From: Rhabditoides inermis
Taxonomy: Eukaryota; Nematoda; Chromadorea; Rhabditida; Rhabditidae
Direction: 5' to 3'
Length of the DNA: 64,000 nucleotides
Assembly: GCA_963966185.1 (NCBI GenBank)
Contig: CAWZYM010000047.1
Coordinates: 321,501 to 385,500, forward strand
In this document: in pieces, positions 46,844 to 57,824 of the stretch
Layout: the number at the start of each line of letters is the position of its first letter
Position numbering within the stretch: the stretch's first letter is position 1
Notes under the pieces: model-generated
Told to the model about the DNA's origin: nothing
Seen by the model: only the letters and a program-made list of their open reading frames with translations
Databases searched by the model: none
Made by a program: the position numbers and the translations under genes

Positions 46844-49455
46844 ATGAACCGTCTGACATGGTATCAGGCGGGCGAGAGCATGGAAGACCTGCTCTGCCAA
46901 GCCGGCAACGTCGGAATCTACGACGGAGACGTCAAACAGGTACGAACATTTCATTCAATATTTTGCAAGCGTTCTATATTTCTAATAGTTCAGAATTTTC
47001 GCGAAACGCTTTTCAGAATGCGAAAAGTGACTGATGAGGTTTGAATAAGTGATATTGTGTACGAAAAAAATCATTGATGGCCTCCTGAAACCAATAAACA
47101 TTTGCAGACCGAGTTCGAGCAGGGTACTGCCTCGCTGACACTCCACCGAATCATATGGGCCGATTCCGCCGATCCTGTAAGTATTTCGTAAGGTAATTTG
47201 TTGTTGACCGGAACACATTCCAGACTCGTCGCTTGGTGTTGCACCACAGCCTTGTTCAGTCGGTGGAGAAGCATCACAAGTCCATGTTCAGTCGCGGTGG
47301 GAAGATCATCGTCAAGGTTTGTGAAAAAAAGTTTGTTGTGAAAAGTTTGAAGTACTACTTATGATAATTATGTTCAGCTCGCACCTGCTCCCGTGCAGAG
47401 TGTGGGGCCCGTGAATGCGTCGCCCTTCAACTTTATCCGCTTCGTGTTTCGCAACGGAGGAGAGGACGACGTGAGTATGATTAGCATATTGTTGTTGTAG
47501 CTAGGTAGTTTCAGTTCTTCAAGAAGTACGAGGAGGCTCTGTCGCGCAAGACGTGGCAGCGCTCGTCGTCCGGCAGCAGCTCGGGCGGGGTGAGCACATT
47601 CCTCTCCCCTCCATCCTAATCACTCCACTCTGCAGTCGCGTGCCTCCCACCACACTGCACGCGCCGTCGGAATCGGCGGCATCGAAAAGCGCCTAGCTGA
47701 ACACCACCAGAGGACACACGACTCCATTTCCATGGTACGTTTTCAAGTAAATCAAAGTAGTGGGTCTCAAATGCGTTTGTTCAGGCGTTCGAGGACATGT
47801 CGAAGCTGATGGAGTCTGCTAGGGAAATGGTTTCCCTCTCCAAGCAAATCGCCGAAAAGATGCGCGCCCGCAAGGGAGAGATCAGTGACGACGAGGTGTA
47901 AGGGTTTCAGATGACGTGATGATGTGATGATGTTTCAGACGGTGGAGTTCAAGTCGTACCTGCTGTCTCTGGGAGTGTCGGACCCGGTGACAAAGGCTGA
48001 GTACGGCGGCGGCCAGCAATACTACATGAAACTCGCCGAGGAGCTCACCGCCATACTCGAGAAACCGCTACAGGTACGGTTATACAGGTTTATTATGATT
48101 TTAATTTTTAATGTATGGAGGAAGTTGGCTAGACGGTGGGAGATACCGAAACCGTGTTGGGGGTGCCGGGCTGAAGTTGGGAGCTATTTGGTTCAAATTG
48201 AAGAGAGACGTACGCATTGTGTGTTGTCGTGGGGCTTTTGGTGGAGGGCAGTGTAGAGGATGAGTGCTATGGTGCACGCGTGAGTGACAACGAACAGGAG
48301 GAGGAAGGAGGAGCGATAGAGACGGTCTGCAATGCTGTCGGCGTGAAGGCTGTTGGCATGTTTGAAGAGGTTGTGTTCGTACCGACGACTTGATCCGACA
48401 GACACAGCACTCGCTTGCCGTGTTGGGACTGGGCGGACTGCGGCTCGTTGGAGAGAGGGGCGGACGCGGCTGCCGCCTCGGCGTCTCCCTTGCCCGTCTT
48501 GCTCGCCTGCCCCGTCTTGCTCGTCGTCGTCGACCCGACCGCACTCTTGTCCTGACTCTTGCTCTTGCTCCGACTGTTGCTGTTGCCGCTCTTGGGCGCT
48601 CAACATTATTGCTATGGACATGGCGGGGGGTTATCCGATACCTTGCTTGTTGGGATCGCGCCCGCTGCTTCTTTTGGACGAGCGATTGAACATGGTAATA
48701 GGAGACCGTGCGGGAACGGAAGGGGATAGGGAATGATGAGGGTGGAGTAGGAATATGATTTTTGAATGTTACGCCCCATTATATTCACTGACGCTCTCGT
48801 GCAAAAGATGCACCTATTGATTTTGATCACGCAGCGTCAACGAAATCAATAGTTGCATCTTTTGCACGGGAGCGTCAGCGTGAAAGTATAATGGGGCCTA
48901 CTGATGTGGCGTTTGACGTTGATAGCTGTTTTCAGGAGTGCGGCGGAATGATGACTCTCCCGGAGGTGTACTGTCGCGTCAACCGTGCGAGGGGAATGGA
49001 GTTGCTCTCACCAGAGGACGTTCTCCATGCGTGCAACGCATTGGGTGCAGTGCCGGGCAAGATTGAGTGAGTACCGGAAACGATACTTATTTTTCACAGT
49101 TGCTGGTCGTTATTTGTTACGAAGTGGTGTGTCTTGGGACGTGTTATGTCCTGTTTCCTGTTCATCTTTGTGATTGAGTTGTACATGATGTTGATGTTTG
49201 AGGCTGCACGAGTTCGCGTCAGGAGTGTTGGTGGTTCAGCTGAAGAGTGCTAGCGTGGAGAGCACGGTGGACGCGACGGCGTTGTTCGTGGCTGCGCAGG
49301 GCCGGGCGACGGCGAGTGAGCTGGCGGCGGAGACGGGCATCACTGTGGTGCTGGCGAGGGAGCGCCTGCTGGCAGCCGAGCAGCGCGCACTCCTCTGCAG
49401 GGACGACACCGTCCAGGGACTACTCTTCTACCCAAACAAGTTTCTCATACAGTGA
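46844..49455 (+). CDS. vps36: ESCRT-II subunit VPS36
   Basis: ESCRT-II component that binds ubiquitinated cargo and membranes through a GLUE domain and sorts receptors into multivesicular bodies. Ten exons, about 384 residues: 46844-46939, 47108-47176, 47224-47316, 47378-47470, 47515-47589, 47636-47734, 47785-47895, 47939-48073, 48936-49066, 49203-49455. The GLUE domain covers about 1-135 ([50 protein letters not shown]). A coiled linker follows ([33 protein letters not shown]), then two winged-helix EAP45 folds ([34 protein letters not shown]). There is no NZF insert, as in most animals. The start follows acceptor TTTATTTCAG by 13 nt. Intron 8 is 862 bp and contains an antisense gene and a fold-back. 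Confidence 0.93.
48193..48693 (-). CDS. Nested small single-pass membrane protein, unknown
   Basis: Antisense gene inside VPS36 intron 8. Three exons join in frame with good splice sites: 48642-48693, 48383-48598, 48193-48326 (introns 43 and 56 bp), giving about 133 residues. The protein starts [17 protein letters not shown], continues with a Ser/Lys/Thr/Ala-rich disordered stretch, and ends with one hydrophobic helix ([20 protein letters not shown]) followed by a short polar tail. A tail-anchored or type II topology is likely. A GTACGT near 48205 could be another donor, so the C-terminus may continue. No family is recognised. Support is composition, frame and splice phase only. Confidence 0.55.
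48773..48896. mobile_element. Short fold-back element in VPS36 intron 8
   Basis: The left arm (about 48773-48824) and right arm (about 48842-48896) are near reverse complements, for example TGCAAAAGATGCA and TGCATCTTTTGCA, with outer ends CCCCATTATA and TATAATGGGG. About 125 bp in total, a typical miniature hairpin MITE. Confidence 0.8.
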
Positions 49456-49592
49456 CGTTTTCCCATCTAGTCTTCTTCTTTTTTGGCTTTTAGCTTATTC
49501 GTGTATCGTAACATTGCCATTTGTATTAAGGATTTTTCTATAGTGATTGATGTGTGCGATCTCATTTGTTTATATAAGAGTGTATATAAAGG

Positions 49593-49624
49593 AATAAAGG
49601 AATAGGATCCTAATTTGGAATAAA
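49593..49624 (+). terminator. AATAAA signals between vps36 and fip1
   Basis: Two AATAAA motifs (49593-49598 and 49619-49624) follow the vps36 stop. Acceptor-like TTTTAG (about 49645) and TTTGTAG (49732, one base before the fip1 ATG) come about 20 and 110 bp later, the spacing seen between genes of nematode operons. Confidence 0.55.
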
Positions 49625-49733
49625 AGTTGTTCATTGTCGTTTTAGTGTTGTGAATGTCTTTCATCGGTTCGTGGCCGAGCAATGCTATATGAATTTGCAT
49701 GGTGTATCAGTTGATATTCGTGTGGTTTGTAGA

Positions 49734-50840
49734 ATGGAGGACGTGCAGCCACTTCCGGCCGGAGTGGATGAAGCACATTACGAGGTGATATCACTTCATT
49801 ATTCATTTGTTGTTGCGAAAAAAAACACCTACAATGCTTGTTCAGGAGAATCACGAACCGGCAGTGGCAGACGAGTCTGCAGCGATGGACGCGTCGATGG
49901 ACTCTGTAGCCGAGTCAGCAGAAGAAGGGGGAGACGAGGAGGAAGTATCATTTTACTCTACTCACAACAGATTTATGTCGGTTTAGTAGGCTGACGAGGA
50001 GAGTATTGTTGTAGGAGAACCCGTTTGCCTCGGACGACGACGAGGATGGCGAGGAGCAGGTGCAGGTCACTGTCCAGGACGGACGACCCAATGTCCAGTT
50101 CCAAGTTGTGAGTAAAGGTTGTTGTTGTTGTTGTTCAGGTATTGTATACTTGTGTATTGCAGAAGGGCGCAACTGTCCCGGCTGCGTCTGGCGCCACGGC
50201 GGCGGCCGGTCGTCTGAACATGGACGCGGTGCCGTCGCTCGACGGACAGCCCATCTACGACGTGGATCTGGCCGAGGCGGAGGAGAAGCCGTGGCGGCAG
50301 CCGGGCGCCGACCTCAACGACTACTTCAACTACGGGTTCACCGAGGAGACGTGGAACATGTACTGTGAGCGGCAGAAGAAGCTGCGGCACGAGTACGGCA
50401 GCCAGAAGGACGCCAACAAGGCTCTCTTCAATTCTATCCAACTCGTCAACCCACTCGGCACTGGTGGGTTATCTTCGTGTGTTGAAATAGAAAATAACGA
50501 ATATTCAATATCTATTGTCATTGTTGGTTTTGAGTGTCGAGCTCTGCGCGGGCTGTGCCTATGATGTTGGAGAATGGCGGAGGCGGCGGGCATCACAGCG
50601 GGGGAGGCGGGCAACATGGAGGGGGATTGAAGAAGAAGAGAGACGACGTGGGTGGTCGTTGTGCTCGCTGACTCTCACTCTAATGAATGCGTGGGTATTG
50701 ATTGATTTCAGCACAACTCTTGTGGCTCCACTATTCGCACTGTGATCCAGCCTAATCCTGCCGTGCCGGCTGCCATTGACTTCTCCAAGCCGCCCCCCAT
50801 GGGAATGGGAGTGATGCCGCCAGGAGTCGGTGCGTCTCCC

Positions 50841-50879
<39 letters not shown>

Positions 50880-51789
50880 TTCCTCTGCTTTCAGACGGAC
50901 CTCCAAGTGCGGAGGAGCCTGGTCCGCCGGGAGCGGACGGTGGCAAGTCTGGACCGACTGGCATGGGAATGGGCTTGGATATGTCGATGCCGCCGCCAGG
51001 ATTCAACCCCAACCTGCCCCCTCCTGTTATGGGCATGGGTCCTCCCGGCGCTATGGGACCACCCGGAGTGGGACCCCCGGGAGTGCCTCGCATGGGAATG
51101 CCCCCCACCAACATGCCTCCTCCGCCGTTCGGCTTCATGGGCGGGCCTCCTGGGGCGGGGCCCATGTTCCCTCCTGGAGCGGGACCGATGCGGCCTCCCG
51201 GATTCCCCATGGACGGAATGGGCCGGCCGCCGCCGCTCATGGGACACGACTTCTCGATAGAACGGAGGGAGTCTGGTGACTGGGAGGAGGAGGAGGGGTG
51301 AGTCGAGGGATGGAGATGAAGGGCGGGAAGGGGTGGTTGATGGTTGTGTTTGAGAAGTGAGGACTACCACCGCAGCGGGCGCAGCAGTCACAGACGACGA
51401 TCATCTCGATCTCCGAAGAGGAGTCGGTCGACCCGCGACAGCAGGGAGGAGAGAGGGCGGGAGGGGAGGGAGGAGAGGGACAGGGAGAGGCGGGCCGAGA
51501 GGAGCAGTCGGAGGAGGAGCAGGAGTGGGTCCGGGGAGAGGGCACGCAAGAGGGACGACAGGGACAGGGACGGCAGGAGGAAGAGGGACGACGACAAGAG
51601 GAGGTGCGTGGAGGACGGAGTGTTGGGATAGTGTAGGGAGGGAGGTGTACTAGAGATGGTCAAGTATACGAAGACAATGTTCCTAGCTCCCGCCGTCACG
51701 ACGACGATCGTAGTGAGAAGAGGAAGGACGAGGACAGGGACCGGAAGAGAGTGAAGAAGGAGTTTGACGACGAGAAGCCTCTCATATAG
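49734..51789 (+). CDS. fip1: Cleavage/polyadenylation factor FIP1 (FIP1L1)
   Basis: Subunit of CPSF that recruits poly(A) polymerase and binds U-rich RNA during mRNA 3'-end formation. About nine exons, roughly 510 residues. The start [17 protein letters not shown] follows an acceptor by one base. An acidic N-terminal third ([22 protein letters not shown]) leads to the hallmark Fip1 motif [20 protein letters not shown] and [15 protein letters not shown] at about 49.8-50.4 kb. A Gly/Pro/Met-rich region follows ([16 protein letters not shown]), then an Arg-rich RE/RD/RS tail ([17 protein letters not shown]). That is the same domain order as human FIP1L1. One intron has a (CT)n array (50839-50893) and one uses a TTTTGAG acceptor. 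Spacing from vps36 suggests co-transcription. Confidence 0.92.
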
Positions 51790-52028
51790 AGAAGATCTCC
51801 CACCACATCGAGTATATCACAATTCTCCTATCCGTTGCGTTATTTATGTTTTGTTAAGTATGATTTGTTGAGTAGTGTGTACTATGGAAATTTTGGTATT
51901 CGATATTGTGAACGCATTGTGAAAGGAGGATTATTTTATGATAAATTCATGAATATAATAGTCGTCAGTTTTCCGTTTTTGTAACGTATTATAGTATTTC
52001 CTAAACATTTTATGATGTTCAAATATAT

Positions 52029-52298
52029 TCACAGAAATGAAACAAACACGGCAACTAGTAAAATGAGAAGAGTGGTTTGAGATGCGGAACTGTAGTAGGC
52101 ATAGGGACTGATATGGATGGATTGCGGATATTGTCCCGTGGATTGGAACTGGCCAAGCTGCTTTGAGACTTCCCTGGAAAGGAGAAAAGGTTAGGAGAGG
52201 AGGGGGAGGAAGACCTTTGAAAGATCGCCGGACTATTGCAGTTACCGCCGCGACAGCAACACATGTAGCACATGCCTTGGGGCGTTTGCACCTGGAAT

Positions 52299-52387
<89 letters not shown>

Positions 52388-52533
52388 CTCCCTCCCCTCC
52401 ACCCACACTCCTGCATCCCCCGTTGTTGATGGCCCCTGGTCCATCCCCGCACGTGGGTGTTCCCAGCTGGGAGGGAAACGAGTTGGCACACGCGAACGAG
52501 GCAGAGTTGGCAGTCGGCGAGTAGCTGAACCAC

Positions 52534-52594
<61 letters not shown>

Positions 52595-52903
52595 CTCTCC
52601 ACTCACTTGATAGCGCACCAGTTCTTCTGTAGGTCCTCCCTACACTTGGAGGTTGTCATATCGGAATAGGATGCGTATGGCGTCGTCGCCCCTGTGAAAT
52701 GATCAAATACATTCGACACACAAGTAAACAAGGACAAACACACACAAAACGTTTACCAATACGAAACATGAGTGACGCTGACTATAAGGACCAAACATAC
52801 CATTATAGCATACTCCTCCGGGCAGTGTCTGACAGGCTTGGGAGCAGCGAGTGAGAAGAAGGAGAAGGAGAAGGAGGGGAAGACGGCATACAGTCTGGAA
52901 CAT
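52029..52903 (-). CDS. GPI-anchored cysteine-rich secreted protein
   Basis: Five exons join in frame to about 175 residues: 52801-52903, 52607-52691, 52407-52524, 52215-52291, 52029-52173. Residues 1-23 are a signal peptide ([20 protein letters not shown]). The ectodomain is cysteine-rich (CQTLPGGVCYN, SKCREDLQKNWCAI, FACANSF, TCGDGPGAINNGGC, MCYMCCCRGGNCN). The last 16 residues are hydrophobic (TTLLILLVAVFVSFL), fitting a GPI-attachment signal. The spaced Cys pattern ending in a CNxP-like motif recalls nematode Ly6/three-finger GPI proteins, but the family is not certain. Two introns are almost entirely (GA)n on the sense strand. Convergent with fip1, 240 bp apart. Confidence 0.75.
52302..52382. 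repeat. (CT)n microsatellite in intron
   Basis: About 40 perfect CT repeats in an intron of the GPI-anchored protein gene. A second array of about 27 copies lies at 52537-52591 in the neighbouring intron. Both read (GA)n on the sense strand, close after the donor. Confidence 0.97.
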
Positions 52904-53289
52904 GGCTGGTGTGAGCCTCGAGAGGCGCGCCCTATACGGCCGGCGCCCCTTTGTTATACAGTACAATGGGAGGAGGGAGAGGGAAGGGAGAGAGGGAGAG
53001 AGATAGAGAGAGATATGAATATAGAGGAATAGAGCGTATTCGTCATGCCACATTCCAGATTGTATTTTTTTTCTACATTGCGTTTGAGTCACGGAAAATA
53101 GAGTAATACTAGTACAGATACGGAGCATGCGAAAGGTGTGGAATGGAAATGGAAAATATTGAGTATGAGAAAGTAACAATGAAAGTTGCTAGATTGTTTC
53201 CATTCAGATTCAGATTGTTGATACGATATCACATGACATGACGGTTTGGAAAGGAACGAGCGGAGTTTCACAGTGTAAACAAGGCTCAA

Positions 53290-53831
53290 ATGCGACTTTT
53301 CACTCTATTCCTCCTAGTTTCATTCGCTGTTTGTGATTGGGAAGAGGGAATCGAGACGTTCAATCCATGCTATCATGATGACAGAGCATGTCTGCCCCTG
53401 CAAGATCTACAGGTAGAGAGAGAGGGAGGGAGAGGGAGGGAGAGGGGAGAGAGAGGAGAGAGGAAACATATTTCAGATCAACTGTTCTTGCATTCTGCAA
53501 GGCGAGCTGGTGAACGCAACAGATGACGTGTTCCTATTCCTCTTCAATTATCGATTGCCGCTACATATATTTGAACAATTGAAGATATCTGACTATTTTA
53601 GGTAAGCGTAGCGAACATTCTTCATGCTGACAGTTTCTAACGTTCTTCTAAAATTCGAATGTCATTGTGAAGGTATAGAGGTGTAAATGATATATTATAG
53701 GAGAAAGTTGGACATGCGTCTGCCCCAATCGAACGATTACGAATCGTCGTTGGACCTGCCGAAGACCATCTATCATTGAGTGTTTCTCTATTCCCCCCTC
53801 TCTCTCTATCCTTCTCTCTCTTCCTCTCTCC

Positions 53832-53923
<92 letters not shown>

Positions 53924-55006
53924 TGTTTATCAGCCTGATTCCGACATGTACATACAATGATAGCATGATGGGTTATCTGGTAGCACACACAATCCTACAG
54001 TGAGGTATTGGAGCTCCTTGGCTGGAACAGTGCGGCGCGAGTCCTGACTGTTCATGGTAGATGGGCGTGAACATCGCGAAGTGACCAGTTCCGGATGCGA
54101 GGCGTGGTAGAAGATCTTGAAAGACTGCCGCCGCCGATGGTAGGGCTCTCAGAGGGTGAGAGTGAGTTCACGCACCCCACCGGATGGTAGTGGAATTCGG
54201 CAGAACAATTGCCCGCGAGGGGAATCGAACCAGCGACCGTTCACTTAGCAATTTGTTGCAGGAACATGCGTATGGAGGAGCAGATGTTGTTGTTTGTCTC
54301 TCGCGTCCCCGCTGAGGAGATGATACGACAACTCGCAGACCAAAGCGTATGTTCACTTGTTACACTTTTACTGTTTAGTGTTACAAAAAACTGTGAATCG
54401 TGTACATCAACTTGGTACATTTTGTTACGTAAAGAAGTCACCTGTCATAAATGGTGACCATGGTCGAAGACAGGAGATCTTCGTGTTATAGATAACCAGC
54501 GTCGCCTGGGTATTTTAATTAGGAAGAGAATGAGGCACGTACACTGAAACATGCTGAGATGCCTGAGGTTGTGAGGCGAGACAGCGTGAATGCGTACCTG
54601 TGTTGCTCGCAGGTGTTGCGCACCCCGGAGCTGCGCGAGAACGGCAGTCGGTGGTGCAGGGACGGCGACTGCCACGCACTCATCGACACTGTCACTCTAC
54701 ACAACACGACACAGGGTGCCACATCTCTCTCTTTCTTCATTGAAGTCATACCGCGTTTTGCAGGAATCTACGGCTATTCGGTGGACGTGTTGGAAGTGGT
54801 GCGGGAGGGAAATCAATCGATCTACGCGGTGTCGTCTGTCTATGCACAGTTCAGTATACCCAAGGTATGCAATGGAAACCAAGAGTACGAGTGTAGTAGA
54901 CAAGTGAGCATGTCTAGGTACACAAGATCCTGTGCGATCAGAAGTGCGCTCGATTCTACTGGAATGATGGGGTGTACTGTAGGCAGACGTGCGAGGCGAG
55001 GTAGAA

Positions 55007-55048
<42 letters not shown>

Positions 55049-55205
55049 AACATGTTCCAGTCTCCGCTACGACCGTGTGTCCATCGTGGGCGATATCAAA
55101 CGCTCTTTCCACAACTTCGTCCGGGCAAGCGCAGTGTGGAACCTGCGACAAAAATACGCACAGTTTATAGATCAAACGCCTCGATTCACGAAGCTAGGAC
55201 ACTAA
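53290..55205 (+). CDS. Secreted orphan protein with conserved-looking cysteines
   Basis: Signal peptide at the start (MRLFTLFLLVSFAVCDW), then about 280 residues over roughly eight exons: 53290-53412, 53477-53601, 53702 to about 53749, 54262-54346, 54613-54715, 54764-54864, 54927-55000, 55061-55205. Motifs seen are CYHDDRACLPLQ, INCSCILQGELVNATDD, RMEEQMLLFVSRVPAEEM, WCRDGDCHALIDTVTLHN, ILCDQKCARFYWNDGVYC and a C-terminal RFTKLGH. No family is recognised. It is probably extracellular with several disulfides and N-glycosylation sites (NAT, NTT). The junction between the third exon and 54262 relies on a weak GTCGTT donor; a frame running past it stops at about 53779. An acceptor TTTCACAG lies 16 nt upstream of the ATG. 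Confidence 0.7.
53838..53920. repeat. (CT)n followed by (AT)n compound microsatellite
   Basis: About 17 CT units run directly into about 24 AT units within an intron of the secreted protein gene. Confidence 0.95.
54010..54250 (-). mobile_element. Possible tRNA-derived SINE fragment
   Basis: On the - strand a tRNA B box-like GGTTCGATTCCCCT sits at about 54212-54235, followed by about 200 bp of unique sequence. No convincing A box is found. It lies in an intron of the secreted protein gene and ends at the downstream exon's acceptor. Weak evidence. Confidence 0.35.
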
Positions 55206-55261
55206 TGCAAACTCCGTTCAATGTTTTAAATTTATTCATAAGATTTGTTCACGAGACTATG

Positions 55262-55267
55262 AATAAA
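55262..55267 (+). terminator. AATAAA polyadenylation signal
   Basis: AATAAA 57 bp after the stop of the secreted protein gene, on its strand. Confidence 0.6.
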
Positions 55268-55595
55268 ATTGCTTAAAAAAAGATTTTTTTCCCGATATTT
55301 GTGTTTTGTAGTGCCTAGTGATGAATACATAAACGACGTCATTGTATTTTCGAGCAAGTCGACTCTAGCTCGTGGATTCTCGTTGTATGCGTCATTATTT
55401 CGCAAGAATTGAACCGAGTGATAGAGAGAGTCCGGTCTCTCGCATATCTGACCAGTCGCCTCACCCGATCGTACTCATGTCCACAAACGTGGAAACTCGT
55501 CCCTCCAAGCCGCACCGCGCGCATAATTTCCCGCGTTGTTGTTCCTGTAAATGATTTCGAGGTTTTGCTGTCCGCATTCAGTGTTCCATCAAGGT

Positions 55596-57781
55596 ATGCG
55601 CCGCCGTCACTCTCCATCCGCCGAGCCTCGTCTCAAGACGCCCCGCATACAGGTGCGCGCTTCCAGGGGTCACCGCTTGCATGATTGTTTACCTTGTTTG
55701 TTCGTAGAACCTTCCGGAGGAGCGCATCGTCCGCAGTGTTCGCATCGAGGGCGCTCCGCTCGAAACGGGAAGGATGAGGTGGGTGTGGAGTAGTGGGTGC
55801 TTGTGGGCAAGTCAGCCGGTGATACAGTGACAAGGCGACTGGCGCAGCGCGGGTCAACCCGCACAGAAGGCGAGTGTGCGAGAGAGAGAGAGAGAGAGGG
55901 GGGGAAGAGAGGGAGAGGAAGGGAGAAGGGAGAGTCCCTGTTTAGTGGCGAGGGGACGGGCGAGTTCGCCAGCAACACGGTGGCTCTCGGACAGCTCATA
56001 GCAGCCGCCGACCGGGACAACAAGTGTGAGTCATCAATCGATCTGCCGTTCTCTCTCCCCGATCGATTTATTTTGGTTCGAATAACGTGTATTGCGGTTC
56101 CTATGCTATATCGCTGCTTCACAATGAGCTCTTATAAATGCTCTGATGGTCCGGTCAGTTCTTCGGAACCGTCTCCGAGGTGTTGTCAGGTTTCGAAGGC
56201 CGATTTGAAAAGCCAATCGGAAAGGTTTCGATAGCATAGTGTGTGTTGAAAAGACTCCCCAGGGTGTTCTTTTGAGACGTGTGTGCGCGTAGAGTGTGCG
56301 TGGTGGGTGGGGCAGCGTGGAAGGGACTCGGAGTCGCATACGACGAGGCGAAACAACTCTGGATCGTCGCTGACACTGGCCATGCAAAGGTATTGTTATC
56401 CGCGAGCGAGAGACGGGCAAATGAGGTTGTAGGTGCGTGTGTGTGGTGTGGACGGCGTGGAGGTGCCTCGTCTGACCGTGTCTGGCTTCGTCAACCCCTC
56501 CGCTGTCTCCATTCACACTATGGGAACCTCGTTCGCAGTGCTGGGTGGGCGATTCTTTTCTTTTAGATAGTCAACACTCGTTACTTCAGATAGTTGGCGT
56601 TGCCTTGTATTTTTTATTCACCACCCACTTCAAGTACGTACTACTGTACTAGATACTATATATGATGACTATTGTTGACCGATTGAGATGACGACTCGAT
56701 CAAGATCTACCACTACGTTCCCTGTCGATCGCCCATTGGCTATCGGGTGTGTGTGGTGGCAGAGCGCCTCCGTGGATGCTGCCGTGGTACGTCACACTGT
56801 TATTCGAGAAGAAATATGGTATCTGGAAAGCGAGTGGATACGGTGTTGTAGCCCTGGCGACGACGTGCTCGGGAAACCTGTTCACCATGTATAGGAGTGA
56901 TGGACACTGGGAGGCGCGCGTGTACAGTGCCCAGCACACTGATCAGGTCACAAGCCAATTATCGATTGATTCATAATCTAGAACGTTTAAACGCTCCTTG
57001 CCTGAATAGCTGTTTATATGTATTGATCTGTTCAGGTACTGTGTTCGATTCCCTATTCAACGTCACCCGAAGCGAACCCGTCGTTTGCGCACTCGAGCCA
57101 ACAGATCATCTTCCTCACAGATCTCGGTGAGAGACATGTACTGATAGGTTTATCGATTGAATCCAGGAACGAACGAGATTGTCTACTTTCACTCGAGTGG
57201 AGACACTCTGGTTGAGACAAGAAGGCAGAGAAAGGAGATAGGAGGAGGGGATGAGTGAGTTGGGGCAAGAGAGGGGGAGAGGGGATGCGTTTGCAGGCTG
57301 GCGTACGTGTCGGGTGTGTTTGCTGGCTGTGACGGGGCGATGCTAGTAGCAGACGCGGGCACCCGCTCGATCTACGTCAGTTCATTCGCTCCATCCTGTC
57401 ACTACAACGCACATGCTTTCGTGGCATAGTTTTGTATGCCGTACCTTTTTCGAATGTCTTTTCCGATATTTATATAGATGTGTGTCTGAATAACTTTGAA
57501 TTAAGGCGTTCGACGCGGCTGGTTTGAAGAAGTGGAAGGTGGTTGTGCCTGCGAGAGAGGGAGGCGCGTTCCCATACACTGCACAGATTGCAATCACCCC
57601 GGAGGGCAGGGTGGCCGTCACCAGGAGGAGGGTGAGTGCGAAGAGAGGGAGGGGGGGGGAGAGAATATCTTTCCAGGGCATGGGCTGTCAGATGTATGAG
57701 CTCTACCTCTCGTCTCGTCCCGACGGAATCGAGCCTGTTCCGATCGAGGAGACTCGGCGCGACATGATTTCGAATCGTCAG

Positions 57782-57824
<43 letters not shown>

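Noticed and set aside
48193..48621. Single-exon 142-residue version of the nested gene
   Set aside because: Its first half is Gln/Arg-rich in a different frame. The three-exon model uses good donors and acceptors and keeps a plausible Ser/Lys-rich N-terminus plus the same membrane helix.
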